Source: Pseudoalteromonas gelatinilytica
Lineage (GTDB): Bacteria > Pseudomonadota > Gammaproteobacteria > Enterobacterales > Alteromonadaceae
Direction of reading: 5' to 3'
NCBI RefSeq assembly: GCF_001641615.1
Contig: NZ_LRRU01000008.1
Coordinates: forward strand, 1-64,000
DNA length: 64,000 nucleotides
Shown here one piece after another: positions 20,739 through 30,238 of this stretch. Both the position numbers and the translations under genes were made by a program. Each line of letters begins with the position of its first letter. Position 1 is the first letter of the stretch. The notes under the pieces were generated by a model. The model was not told the DNA's origin and made no database searches. It worked only from the letters and a program-made list of their open reading frames with translations.

Positions 20739-21626
20739 ATGCAAATTGATATCATGACTAAAATAGTGCTGCCTTTAGCACTATTTATCATCATGTTTGG
20801 CATGGGCTTAGGGCTTAAAAAGCAAGACTTTGGGGCATTATTTATCAGCCCCAAAGCACTTTCAATAGGCTTAAGCTGCCAACTACTGTTATTGCCAAGC
20901 GTTGCGTTTTTATTAGCAATGAGTTTTACCCTAACACCAGAGCTCGCTATAGGGCTAATTTTAGTGGCTTGCTGCCCTGGCGGTGTGACTTCAAACCTCT
21001 ATACCTATTTATTCAAAGGGGATGTTGCGTTGTCAATAAGTCTTACAACGCTAGCGACATTTATCTCACCCTTTACCTTGCCACTAATTATGCATTTTGC
21101 CATGCAAACGTTGAGTGTGCCGGGCCACGAATTCGCTTTGCCAGTGATTAAAACCATAGTGCAAATGCTGATGATAACGGTGCTTCCTGTTTGTTTAGGG
21201 ATGGTCTTTAATCATTTTAAAGCCCATTTCAGCTTGAAAATAGAACCCTTTATCCGTCGTTTTTCGAGCGTATTCTTAATTGTGATAGTGCTTAGCATTA
21301 TTCATAAAAATGCCGACCAAATGCTGAGCTTTTTTGCGACTAGCGGCATTGCAACGCTGACATTAAACCTCAGCACGCTGTTACTAGGGTTGTTTTTTGC
21401 AAAAATATCGGGCTTAGATCACAAGCAACAAATGAGCATTGCGGTTGAAGTTGGGCTACAAAATGGCACTCTTGCCATTTTAATTGCGAGTACCTTAATA
21501 AATAATGCCGCTATGGCAATTCCTGGTGCAACTTATAGCTTATCAATGTTTGTGACGGGTTATATTTTTTGTCGTTTATTTAGCGCGCATCAGACAAAAC
21601 ACCTTGCCATTCTCAACAAGGCATAA
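20739..21626 (+). CDS. BASS family sodium-dependent transporter
   Basis: A 295-residue inner-membrane protein with about nine or ten hydrophobic segments and the family features GLGLKKQDF near the start, CCPGGVTSNLYTY in the middle and EVGLQNGTLAIL near the end. It belongs to the bile acid:sodium symporter family, whose bacterial members import or export organic anions such as sterol acids, pantoate or keto acids. The substrate is not shown here; the operon partners suggest an organic acid linked to their pathway. It starts after AAGGATATACC and closes the operon. Confidence 0.88.
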   Translation: MQIDIMTKIVLPLALFIIMFGMGLGLKKQDFGALFISPKALSIGLSCQLLLLPSVAFLLAMSFTLTPELAIGLILVACCPGGVTSNLYTYLFKGDVALSISLTTLATFISPFTLPLIMHFAMQTLSVPGHEFALPVIKTIVQMLMITVLPVCLGMVFNHFKAHFSLKIEPFIRRFSSVFLIVIVLSIIHKNADQMLSFFATSGIATLTLNLSTLLLGLFFAKISGLDHKQQMSIAVEVGLQNGTLAILIASTLINNAAMAIPGATYSLSMFVTGYIFCRLFSAHQTKHLAILNKA

Positions 21627-21893
21627 AAGCCAAGAGTGATGACTAAAAACAAGGAGGTTTTTAATCATTCAGAAATCACAAAGTAATAAAAAACAGTTAA
21701 AAATTAAGATAACCAAACGAGCTAAAACAAACCTAATAACAAAGTTCATCACCCATCCTCACTATTAATTTTTTATTTATTTTTCAAAACTATACCTAAA
21801 TTATTAGTTATAAATTTAGCCTTGTGGTCAGTCTTGTTTATTAAGATATTTTCGTTCACTATCAATTTATGGCTTGTTATATAGGGACATATT

Positions 21894-22799
21894 GTGGCCG
21901 AACTTAAAAACTCTAAACTGCCCGTCCATATTGCTGAATTAAAGTTTGCACTTGATAACGTACCCGCATACGTTTATATAAAAAATGAACTCGGGCATTA
22001 CGTTTATGCTAATAAGCTTACCTTGGGTTTATTTGCCTGCTCTGAGCAGGAACTACAACATAAGAGTGATGTTGACTTCTTCCCAATTTCTGACGTAAAA
22101 AAACTAGCGAAAATAGACAAACGAGTGCTTAGCGGTGAACGGACTCGTGAAGAAGTTAAGCTAACCTTTCCTGACGGACATCAATATATTTTCTGGGAAG
22201 TGAAAACCCCTATTATTTGTGACACAGAGCCGAACAAAGTCATCGGCATTTTAGGTATTGCTACAGACATTACCGAACGAAAACACCTTGAAGAACAACT
22301 CCTTTATGCTGCCTCTACCGACCCGTTAACTGAACTTTTAAACCGCCGCTATTTTTATATTCGTTTATCGCTTGCGTTACAAATGAGCAAGCGCGACCAA
22401 AACTACGGCGCGGTGATATTTATCGACCTGAATAAGTTTAAAAAGTTAAACGACCAATATGGCCACAACACAGGCGATGCTTATCTTGTTGAAATTGCTA
22501 ATCGAATGAAAACGGTTGTGCGCGAAAAAGACTGTCTAGCCCGCATTGGTGGCGATGAGTTTGTTGTATTACTTGAAGGGCTTGGTCGTGATGAGCAAAC
22601 AGCTAAACACAACGCTCATCGTGTTGCCGATAAATTACAAACGGCTATCGAGGTTAAATTTATTCTTCAAGATATCAGCTATAAGGGCTCAGCCAGTGTT
22701 GGCGTCACCATGTTTTTAGGCACGCAAAAAACAGCCGATGAAATTGTTGCACAAGCTGACCAACATATGTATCTGATAAAACATGCACTTAAGTATTAA
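21894..22799 (+). CDS. PAS-GGDEF diguanylate cyclase
   Basis: A 301-residue cytoplasmic protein with a GTG start after AGGGACAT. An N-terminal PAS domain (~12-125) is followed by a GGDEF domain with STDPLTELLNRR near residue 140 and an intact RIGGDEF near residue 222. A RxxD inhibitory site (REKD) stands five residues before the GGDEF, so product inhibition by c-di-GMP is likely. It should be an active cyclase whose signal enters through the PAS domain. It is flanked by gaps of 267 and 122 bp and appears monocistronic. Confidence 0.93.
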   Translation: MAELKNSKLPVHIAELKFALDNVPAYVYIKNELGHYVYANKLTLGLFACSEQELQHKSDVDFFPISDVKKLAKIDKRVLSGERTREEVKLTFPDGHQYIFWEVKTPIICDTEPNKVIGILGIATDITERKHLEEQLLYAASTDPLTELLNRRYFYIRLSLALQMSKRDQNYGAVIFIDLNKFKKLNDQYGHNTGDAYLVEIANRMKTVVREKDCLARIGGDEFVVLLEGLGRDEQTAKHNAHRVADKLQTAIEVKFILQDISYKGSASVGVTMFLGTQKTADEIVAQADQHMYLIKHALKY

Positions 22800-22921
22800 T
22801 ACAAACCCTAAATAATTAGACGACTCTTAAGCTGGTTGCAATTACAAATCATTAGCGTGCTTTGCTTTGTGGTGGTAATCTGAGCAGTGAAAAATAATAG
22901 TAATTGTATTAAGGAAAGTAC

Positions 22922-23875
22922 ATGGATCCCATTTCAAGTATTTTAGACCTCTTGTTAAATGTAGAAGTCTTTATTCTAATTTTTATTTTAGTGCTACTAA
23001 AAAGCAGCGTTAAATTTGTGCCGCAAAACCGTGCTTGGTTAATCGAGCGTTTTGGTAAGTACCATTCAACCAAAGAAGCGGGCTTAAACTTTATTGTGCC
23101 ATTTATCGACCGAATTGCCGCTGATCGCAGTTTAAAAGAACAAGCGCAAGATGTGCCTTCGCAGTCAGCTATCACAAAAGATAATATCTCGCTTATCGTC
23201 GATGGTGTGCTGTATTTCCGCGTGCTTGACCCGTATAAAGCTACTTATGGTGTTGATGACTATGTGTTTGCGGTTACTCAGCTATCACAAACAACGATGC
23301 GTTCTGAGCTTGGTAAAATGGAGCTAGATAAAACCTTTGAAGAACGTGACATGTTAAACACCAACATAGTTACGGCGATTAACCAAGCTTCTGAGCCTTG
23401 GGGTATTCAGGTTTTACGTTACGAGATAAAAGATATTGTACCACCAAACTCTGTAATGGAAGCAATGGAAGCACAAATGAAAGCTGAGCGTGTGAAACGT
23501 GCACAAATTTTAGAGTCTGAAGGTGATCGTCAGTCTGCTATCAACGTGGCAGAAGGTAAAAAGCAAGCGCAAGTTCTTGCAGCAGAAGCTGAAAAAGCAG
23601 AGCAAATCTTACGCGCTGAAGGTGAAGCTAAAGCGATTATCGCCGTTGCTGAAGCGCAGGCAGATGCACTTCGTAAAGTAGGTGAAGCCGCCGATACAGA
23701 GCAAGGCCAAAAAGCAATTCAACTAGACCTAGCCACTAAAGCCATTGCCGCTAAAGAAGCGATTGCTCGTGAATCATCTGTGGTATTACTTCCTGAGAGC
23801 GGTACCGATGCAAGCTCACTGGTTGCTCAAGGTATGTCTATTATTAACTCTTTGAATAAAAAGCAACAAAGTTAG
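22922..23875 (+). CDS. SPFH/band 7 protein, paraslipin-like
   Basis: A 317-residue protein with one N-terminal membrane helix (~8-25), an SPFH domain (~30-190) with VPQNRAWLIERFGKY, and an Ala/Glu/Lys-rich coiled coil (~185-290). Such proteins oligomerise in the inner membrane into flotillin- or stomatin-like scaffolds. The short C-terminus and pairing with a short NfeD protein fit the slipin/paraslipin group. The NfeD gene starts 8 bp downstream, so they form the classic two-gene operon. The ATG follows AAGGAAAGTAC. Confidence 0.92.
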   Translation: MDPISSILDLLLNVEVFILIFILVLLKSSVKFVPQNRAWLIERFGKYHSTKEAGLNFIVPFIDRIAADRSLKEQAQDVPSQSAITKDNISLIVDGVLYFRVLDPYKATYGVDDYVFAVTQLSQTTMRSELGKMELDKTFEERDMLNTNIVTAINQASEPWGIQVLRYEIKDIVPPNSVMEAMEAQMKAERVKRAQILESEGDRQSAINVAEGKKQAQVLAAEAEKAEQILRAEGEAKAIIAVAEAQADALRKVGEAADTEQGQKAIQLDLATKAIAAKEAIARESSVVLLPESGTDASSLVAQGMSIINSLNKKQQS

Positions 23876-23883
23876 GTGAACTG

Positions 23884-24336
23884 ATGGCATTTTTAGATAC
23901 GCATTTAGCCGAAGCCTTAATGATTTTAGGTGTTATCGCACTAATTGTTGAAGTAGCGGTACTGGGTATGAGTACCTACGTATTATTGTTTTTAGGCTTA
24001 TCTTTATTTGCCAGCGGCTTACTAATGAATACAGGCCTTTTAGACTCGAGCTACACCACCGCGCTTTGGAGCAATATAGTGTTTACTCTTGGCTTTGCAG
24101 TGGTACTTTGGCAACCACTCAAACGCATGCAAGATAAAACCGATACCAAGCCGATACACAGTGACTTTGCTGAGCTTACCTTTGTCGTTAACGCAGATGT
24201 AGATGATAAAGGGTTAACCACACATCAGTATTCGGGTATTACATGGCAGTTAAAAAGTCATTCTCCCATTGCTGCGGGTAGCACAGTAAAAGTGACCGAC
24301 AAACAAGTTGGTGTACTTTGGGTCGAGGCGGTATAA
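23884..24336 (+). CDS. NfeD family protein
   Basis: A 150-residue protein with two to three membrane segments in the first ~80 residues and a C-terminal OB-fold domain (~95-150) with the typical YSGITWQLKS and GSTVKVTDKQVGVLWVE strands. It lacks the protease domain of long NfeD proteins. NfeD partners with SPFH proteins in membrane organisation. The gene is coupled to the upstream SPFH gene. Confidence 0.9.
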   Translation: MAFLDTHLAEALMILGVIALIVEVAVLGMSTYVLLFLGLSLFASGLLMNTGLLDSSYTTALWSNIVFTLGFAVVLWQPLKRMQDKTDTKPIHSDFAELTFVVNADVDDKGLTTHQYSGITWQLKSHSPIAAGSTVKVTDKQVGVLWVEAV

Positions 24337-24382
24337 CTCAGCTAGAGTCAAACTTCACTTAGAGTCAAAACTCTATTTAGTT

Positions 24383-24425
24383 TTGTAACCGTGTTTGCTA
24401 TGGTTAGAAGCACTCACGGTTACAA
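24383..24425. repeat. Inverted repeat in leader of patatin gene
   Basis: Perfect 11-bp arms (TTGTAACCGTG / CACGGTTACAA) are separated by 21 bp. The element ends just before the ribosome binding site of the patatin gene. There is no T-run after it, so a terminator is less likely than an operator or leader hairpin. A small hairpin AGAGTCAAAACTCT at 24361-24374 followed by ATTTAGTTTT may be the terminator of the NfeD gene. Confidence 0.5.
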
Positions 24426-24439
24426 GCAAGGTTGCGAAA

Positions 24440-25276
24440 ATGAACAATAACAAGGCACTGGTTGTAGAAGGTGGCGCAATGCGTGGTATTTTTGCCACTG
24501 GCGTACTGGATGCTTTTATTCAAGCTAATTACCAACCTTTTAATCAATGCTATGGTGTTTCTGCCGGAGCTACTAACATTGCCGCTTATCTGTGCGCCCA
24601 ATACAAACGTAACCATGCAGTGATTACTGATTACTCTTGCCGACCTGAATTTATTGATTTTGTTCGTTTTATTAAAGGTGGCCACCTGTTTGATTTAGAC
24701 TGGCTCTGGCAAGAAACCATCCGTGATATTCGCCTAGATCTCGACACCTTCGAAAAACAAGCCAGTGAGTTTTATATTGTCACAACCAATATACAAACTG
24801 GGCAGGCAGAGTACTTAAAAGCAAGTGCAACTCATCTTGAACAGCAATTAAAAGCCTCATGCGCGTTGCCTATTGCATATCGAGAATTTCCCGTTATCGA
24901 CAATTTACAGCTTACTGATGGTGGCGTGGCAGATTCTATTCCTATTCGTAAAGCATACGAGATGGGTAATAAAGAAATCACCGTTATTTTATCTCAGCCT
25001 CTTGGCTATAAGAAAAAGCCTTCTAAAGCGCCTTGGTTTGTTAAACGTCTTTATAAGAAGACCCCGGCATTAGCTGAAGCCACCTTAAGGCGTGCAGAAA
25101 ATTACAATCAAAGTATTGATTTTATTACCAACCCGCCAAGCGATTGTAAAATTAATATTATTGCACCGCCCCCCAACTTTGCAGTTGGTCGAACAACGAA
25201 ATCATTTGAAAAACTCAGTGCGGGCTATGAAATGGGCTTAAATGCGGGTACACATTTTTTAACTCAAGTTGCCTAA
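24440..25276 (+). CDS. Patatin-like phospholipase (YjjU-like)
   Basis: A 278-residue protein. The frame is open from 24395, but the ATG at 24440 follows AAGGTTGCGAAA and directly begins the patatin core. It has the oxyanion-hole motif GGAMRG near residue 10, the nucleophile elbow GVSAGA near residue 40, and the catalytic DGG near residue 157. Patatin-like enzymes use a Ser-Asp dyad to hydrolyse acyl esters of lipids. There is no signal peptide, so it is probably cytoplasmic. A long inverted repeat sits in its 5' leader. Confidence 0.9.
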   Translation: MNNNKALVVEGGAMRGIFATGVLDAFIQANYQPFNQCYGVSAGATNIAAYLCAQYKRNHAVITDYSCRPEFIDFVRFIKGGHLFDLDWLWQETIRDIRLDLDTFEKQASEFYIVTTNIQTGQAEYLKASATHLEQQLKASCALPIAYREFPVIDNLQLTDGGVADSIPIRKAYEMGNKEITVILSQPLGYKKKPSKAPWFVKRLYKKTPALAEATLRRAENYNQSIDFITNPPSDCKINIIAPPPNFAVGRTTKSFEKLSAGYEMGLNAGTHFLTQVA

Positions 25277-25365
25277 GCTAACGCATTAAAAAACAGGAAC
25301 AATCTTCAAGCGTTTTCGAGGTCATTGGCTATACTTTAAAGAGTTACGTTAGCCAAGGATTGACC

Positions 25366-27564
25366 ATGAAACTCCCCTTAACTTTTATTACTGCCTTCAG
25401 GGTTTTAATACTCTCTTTTCTATGTTTATTTTCATTTTTTAGCCAAGCTATTGAGTGGCCTCAACAAGTGCAAACATCACAAGGCACACTCATTGTTTAT
25501 CAACCCCAACCAGAGAAACTCAACGGTAATACTTTAACAGCCCGTGCAGCAATGTCATTTTCATTTTCAGGCAATGACGCTGTGTTTGGCGTATTTTGGT
25601 TTACCGCTAAACTAGATACTGATCGCGAAAACGATACCGTCACTGTTCGCAATATGATTGTCACCGATGTACGCTGGCCTGAATCAAAAGATGCAGGAGA
25701 ACAAAAATTTACTGCTGTCGTTAATGAAGCAATAAAAGCCAGTCAATTCGAAACCTCGCTTTCGCAACTTACCGCCAGCCTTGAGAGTGCAGAAGCAGCA
25801 GAACAAAGTTTAACGCAATTAAAAACCGACCCTCCAACGATTATTTTCAAAGAGCAACTGTCGGTATTACTGAGTTTTGATGGTGAACCTAAGTTTAGTC
25901 AGATTGAAAACAGCCAATATGAGCGTGCTTTAAACACCGCCATGACAGTGATTAAAGATAGCAAAAGTAAACTTTGTTATCTCACCGATGGGCAATTTTG
26001 GTATCAGGCAAAACAAGCCAAAGGGCCTTATGACTATACTCAGTCGCCACCTGCTGAACTTGTAAAAATGCTCCCTAAAGATACCGAAAGCTCAGATCTA
26101 AGTGCACCACCAGCCATTGTTGTAGCCACTAAACCCACAGAGCTTATTGCAACTGATGGCGCAGCTAAATGGAAAAGCCTAACCGGTGGCGAGCTCATGT
26201 ATGTGTTTAACACTGAAACCCCGTGGCTACGTGAAATGCAAACGAATAACATGTATGTCTTATTATCTGGGCGCTGGTATCGCGCAAAACAACAAACAGG
26301 CCCTTGGACATTTGTACGTGGCGACGAACTACCAGAAAGCTTTGCCAATATTCCACCTGAATCAGATTTAGGTGGTCTCAGAGTTTCAGTTGCTGGTACT
26401 GAAGAAGCTGACGAAGCAGTATTAGATGCAAAAGTGCCGCAAACAGCGGCTATCAGCCGTAAAGATACGAGTTTAACTGTGTACTATGATGGCAAACCTA
26501 AGTTTGAACGTATCCCTGGCACGCAAGTTTCTTATGCCATTAATACGGATGCACAAGTGCTGCAAATTAAAGGCAAATATTATGCAGTCGATAATGCGGT
26601 GTGGTTTAAGGCAGATTCCGCGCAAGGGCCTTGGCTTGTTGCTGATAGCATTCCAAAAGATGACATCGCAAAAATTCCTCCAAGTTCTCCCGTTTACAAC
26701 GTCACTTACGTCGAGATATACGAGTCAACTCCTGAGGTTGTGTATGTTGGTTATTACCCAGGTTACATGTGGTCATACCCTTATTATGGCGTGCCAGTGT
26801 ATGGAACGGGTTGGTATTACCCGCCATACTGGGGCGGTGGCTACTACTACCCTCGCCCACCAACGTGGGGTTTTAATATTGGCTATAACAACTGGACCGG
26901 TTGGTCGTTTGGCTTAAGTTGGAGCAATGGTTTTTTAAATTTAGGGATGAATTGGAATGTTGGATGGCCAACCCATTATCGACCTTATCATTGCTGTAAT
27001 GGCTGGTATGGGGGTGGTTACCGCGGCCCTGTTATTATTAATAATGGCAACATCAATATTGGTAACAAGATTAATGTTGGCCATAAACCAGATCATCATG
27101 ATAAACAGCCAAGACATAACATTTATAAACGCGATCAAAGTAAATCTCGTCTTGCTTCGAAGCAGCAAGTGAAACGCGATTTAAAAACAGCCATCAGCCA
27201 ACGCGATAAAGCAAACAACGTGTTCGCCGACCAAAAAGGTAACGTGCTCAAGCATGATGCCGATAAATGGCAACAACGTGTTGAAGGTAAATGGCAAACT
27301 CTCCCCGCTGATAAACAGCAAGAAATCAAAGAGCGTGCACAAAATATTGACCGTCAACAAGTACAAAATAAATTGCAAAGTATAGATAAAAGTAAAGCGA
27401 AGCAAACATTGCAGCAGCGCCAGCACACACAAAATAGGCAACAAAATCGTATGCAGCAATTAAATCAAGCAAATAGAGCACGTCAGCAAGGTATGCAGCG
27501 CCAACAAATGCGTCGTAATACACAAAGACAGATGCCTCGGCAAATGCCTAATCGCGGTCATTAA
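25366..27564 (+). CDS. Secreted protein with WYxAK repeats and aromatic-rich region
   Basis: A 732-residue protein, starting at the ATG after AAGGATTGACC, with a signal peptide of about 26 residues. The middle contains three related modules, each with a short strand, a WY/WF-K motif and a GPW or GPY turn, then a proline-rich end (for example GRWYRAKQQTGPWTFV). From about residue 455 to 550 the chain is extremely rich in Tyr, Trp, Gly and Pro. The C-terminal ~180 residues are basic and Gln/Arg-rich with coiled-coil character. Similar proteins in gammaproteobacteria are annotated only as hypothetical or as carbohydrate-binding. The layout suggests an envelope protein that binds polymer or nucleic acid, which is inference. 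Confidence 0.75.
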   Translation: MKLPLTFITAFRVLILSFLCLFSFFSQAIEWPQQVQTSQGTLIVYQPQPEKLNGNTLTARAAMSFSFSGNDAVFGVFWFTAKLDTDRENDTVTVRNMIVTDVRWPESKDAGEQKFTAVVNEAIKASQFETSLSQLTASLESAEAAEQSLTQLKTDPPTIIFKEQLSVLLSFDGEPKFSQIENSQYERALNTAMTVIKDSKSKLCYLTDGQFWYQAKQAKGPYDYTQSPPAELVKMLPKDTESSDLSAPPAIVVATKPTELIATDGAAKWKSLTGGELMYVFNTETPWLREMQTNNMYVLLSGRWYRAKQQTGPWTFVRGDELPESFANIPPESDLGGLRVSVAGTEEADEAVLDAKVPQTAAISRKDTSLTVYYDGKPKFERIPGTQVSYAINTDAQVLQIKGKYYAVDNAVWFKADSAQGPWLVADSIPKDDIAKIPPSSPVYNVTYVEIYESTPEVVYVGYYPGYMWSYPYYGVPVYGTGWYYPPYWGGGYYYPRPPTWGFNIGYNNWTGWSFGLSWSNGFLNLGMNWNVGWPTHYRPYHCCNGWYGGGYRGPVIINNGNINIGNKINVGHKPDHHDKQPRHNIYKRDQSKSRLASKQQVKRDLKTAISQRDKANNVFADQKGNVLKHDADKWQQRVEGKWQTLPADKQQEIKERAQNIDRQQVQNKLQSIDKSKAKQTLQQRQHTQNRQQNRMQQLNQANRARQQGMQRQQMRRNTQRQMPRQMPNRGH

Positions 27565-27583
27565 TGTAAAAACAGGAACAAAG

Positions 27584-27615
27584 CAAAGCCAGCGTAAATA
27601 CTGGCTTTGTTATCT
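27584..27615 (+). terminator. Terminator after secreted-protein gene
   Basis: A 9-bp stem (CAAAGCCAG / CTGGCTTTG) with an 8-base loop lies 20 bp after the stop codon at 27564 and is followed by TTATC. Confidence 0.65.
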
Positions 27616-27764
27616 TAACCAGAGCCAACGGCCCTCTTTGGCTACCTTTAAGTCGTAATAGGTATCTATCTTAAGAAAAAGCCTGCAAAACAATTGCAAA
27701 AACTTGCTTAAAACCATTTCTCTATTAGCTTTAATACTAAGTCCTTACAAAAATTTGCACGCTC

Positions 27765-29390
27765 ATGTTAAATAACTACACCGTTCGTACGCGATTAGCC
27801 GTCTTGGCTTTGTTACCGGTTACAGTTTTTGTGATCACCTCTATTTTTACAATGTCTATTATGTCGGACATGGTAAAAGGCATCGACAGTTTATATGACG
27901 ATAGAGTCATCCCCCTTGAGCAAATAAAAACAGTATCGGACAATTACGCCGTTAGCATTGTTGATCTATTCCATAAATACCGTGCTGAGCAAATTTCAAA
28001 AACTGACTTTCTAGCCGCCGTTGAAAATGCAAAAGACGTTGCTGACAGCAAATGGAAAAGCTACTTAGGAACTAAACTAACCACAGAAGAGCAGCGCTTG
28101 GTTAATATCGTGGAAAAGAATCTTGCTGTGGTACAAAGCGCACTCAGCACGTTTTTAACCCAAGTTAAAAGTGACCAACTTAAAGCAGTGCCCAACGAGG
28201 TGTTCGTAAAAAATCTTTACGATGTGTTTGACCCACTCAGTGAAAGTTATCAAGGGCTAATAAACTTACAAATCAATGAGGCTAACAAGTTTAAAAACGC
28301 CGCAGATAAAGACTTTGCTCAAGTCACCATCGCTATGACCGCATCTATCACCATTTTAATAATTGTGTTGCTGGCTATTGCCTTTATCATTTACCGATCT
28401 ATTCATAACCCATTGTTATCTTTAAGTGAAACGATAGGTTCTATCTCTGAAAATGCCGATTTACGTCTGCGCGCAAAAACCCATGGTAATGACGAAATAG
28501 CCCAAGCAGCAAACCACTTTAATGCCATGATGGAGCGCATTCATGCATTAGTAAATGATGTAACGAGCGCCACTCTCACCCTTTCATCTGCTGCTGAGCA
28601 AATGAACTCAATTAGCGACCAAGTTGCAAGCACAGCCACAGAGCAAGAGCATCAATCAGCGATGATTGCCACCGCCATTACACAAATGAGTAGTGCCATT
28701 GAACAAGTGGCCGCAAATGCATTATCAACATCAGAAAAAGCCACTCACACTGATAAAACAGCCAAGCAGGGTCAGCAGTCTGTGCAAGAAAATATCGATG
28801 CAATAAACCGTTTATCACATATCGTTAATGCGAATACAAAACTAATCAATGAGTTAAATACACAATCAACCGATATCAATCAAGTGGTGATGATGATCCA
28901 AGGCGTTGCAGAACAAACCAATTTACTTGCATTAAATGCGGCCATTGAAGCAGCACGCGCAGGTGAGTCGGGTCGCGGTTTCGCGGTGGTGGCCGATGAA
29001 GTCAGGCAGCTTGCGCACAACACGCAAAAAGCAACAGCCAGTATTAACGAAATGATCAGTAAACTACAAGCAATGGCGCAGCAAGCAGTTACCGCCATGG
29101 GTAATGCAGACGAAAGTGCTAAACAAAGTGTTGAATATGCAGAGCGCTCATCACAATTACTGACTGAAATTACTCAAGAAATGGCACTTATTGCCGATAT
29201 GAACAACCAAGTATCCACCGCAACGGATGAGCAAACCACTGTTGCCAACGAACTAAGTTGTAATATTAATGAATTTAGTAGTAGCATTTCACTGGTTAGC
29301 GAAAGCTCGCAACAAAATGCGCAAGCCAGCCAAGAATTGGCCTCATTGGCTTCGCGTTTACAACAGCAGGTTCATGTTTTCAAAGTATAG
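27765..29390 (+). CDS. Methyl-accepting chemotaxis protein, 4HB sensor
   Basis: A 541-residue chemoreceptor. It has a membrane helix (~10-32), a periplasmic four-helix-bundle-like domain (~35-185), a second helix (~188-210), a HAMP domain (~212-265) and the signalling domain with [23 protein letters not shown] at about residues 380-402. It is the first of three genes on the same strand, ahead of a periplasmic binding protein 39 bp downstream. That arrangement raises the possibility of indirect ligand sensing through the binding protein, as in Tsr/Tar-type systems with periplasmic partners; this is inference. Confidence 0.93.
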   Translation: MLNNYTVRTRLAVLALLPVTVFVITSIFTMSIMSDMVKGIDSLYDDRVIPLEQIKTVSDNYAVSIVDLFHKYRAEQISKTDFLAAVENAKDVADSKWKSYLGTKLTTEEQRLVNIVEKNLAVVQSALSTFLTQVKSDQLKAVPNEVFVKNLYDVFDPLSESYQGLINLQINEANKFKNAADKDFAQVTIAMTASITILIIVLLAIAFIIYRSIHNPLLSLSETIGSISENADLRLRAKTHGNDEIAQAANHFNAMMERIHALVNDVTSATLTLSSAAEQMNSISDQVASTATEQEHQSAMIATAITQMSSAIEQVAANALSTSEKATHTDKTAKQGQQSVQENIDAINRLSHIVNANTKLINELNTQSTDINQVVMMIQGVAEQTNLLALNAAIEAARAGESGRGFAVVADEVRQLAHNTQKATASINEMISKLQAMAQQAVTAMGNADESAKQSVEYAERSSQLLTEITQEMALIADMNNQVSTATDEQTTVANELSCNINEFSSSISLVSESSQQNAQASQELASLASRLQQQVHVFKV

Positions 29391-29429
29391 TCGTCTAAAA
29401 CTGCGCTCAAAAAGCAGAGACTCGAAATA

Positions 29430-30236
29430 ATGAATAGAGCAATACTGATATTACTAATGACCTTTGCTCTGTCGAGTCTACAAGCCTTTTGCCATGAACA
29501 AATTGTTATACAGCTTGCGAAGCCAAATTATACCGATGCGGTAAAAAACCAATATATTCACGATATTCTCGACAAAAGTTTTGCCGCAATGGATGCGGAT
29601 GTAGTGCTGCTATACAATGTTAAGCCAATGAATAATAAACGTATTGTAGAGCAGCTGAGTCATAATAAAACAATTACCTTAGCATGGCTTTCTTTGCCTC
29701 ACGAGCACGCTGATTCTCTCGTCAAAACGACAATCCCACTCTATAAAGGGCTACACGGCAAGCGCTTACTGATTATTCGCCATGAAGACCAAGAAAAGTT
29801 TAGCGGCATTAAAACCCTTGCTGATTTAACTCCCTTGGTTGGCCTGCAACAACAAAGTTGGTCAGATTATACCGTATTGAAAAACAATGGTTTAACAGTT
29901 AATGGTGAGCTTGATTACCCAGGAATGGTAAAAGCCCTTGAAACAGGACTCGGTGATTACTTTCCACGCTCAGTACTGGCTATTGGCACCGAACTGAATA
30001 GACTAAAACAGTTCAATTTTGTCATTGCGCCAAACATTATGTTGCAATACCCCAGCGACTATTACTTTTACCTAAGCAAAGAGAATCAACACATTAGAGA
30101 TATGCTAGAGCAAGGTATGCAAAAACTGCAGCAATCAGGTGAACTTGAGCAACTCTATTTGCAATATTTTGGTGATGTTGAAAAACAATTTTCGTTGAAG
30201 CAACGTCACATCATCACGCTAAAAAATAAGGAGTAA
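29430..30236 (+). CDS. Orphan periplasmic solute-binding protein (SBP_bac_3-like)
   Basis: A 268-residue protein with a signal peptide of about 21 residues and a periplasmic binding protein type II fold. The central ETGLGDYFPRS motif and the C-terminal LEQLYLQYFGD helix match a family-3-like subgroup related to amino-acid ABC binding proteins. No ABC permease or ATPase gene is nearby. It lies between a chemoreceptor gene and a DM13 gene, with 2 bp to the latter, so it may serve signalling and not uptake. The ligand is unknown. Confidence 0.78.
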   Translation: MNRAILILLMTFALSSLQAFCHEQIVIQLAKPNYTDAVKNQYIHDILDKSFAAMDADVVLLYNVKPMNNKRIVEQLSHNKTITLAWLSLPHEHADSLVKTTIPLYKGLHGKRLLIIRHEDQEKFSGIKTLADLTPLVGLQQQSWSDYTVLKNNGLTVNGELDYPGMVKALETGLGDYFPRSVLAIGTELNRLKQFNFVIAPNIMLQYPSDYYFYLSKENQHIRDMLEQGMQKLQQSGELEQLYLQYFGDVEKQFSLKQRHIITLKNKE

Positions 30237-30238
30237 GC

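Noticed and set aside
25360-25365. TTG start two codons upstream of the secreted protein start at 25366
   Set aside because: The ATG at 25366 has a better spacing from AAGGA and begins the signal peptide directly.
26941-27523. Several overlapping open frames opposite the Gln/Arg-rich end of the secreted protein
   Set aside because: They come from biased codon composition of the real gene and have no start signals or domains.
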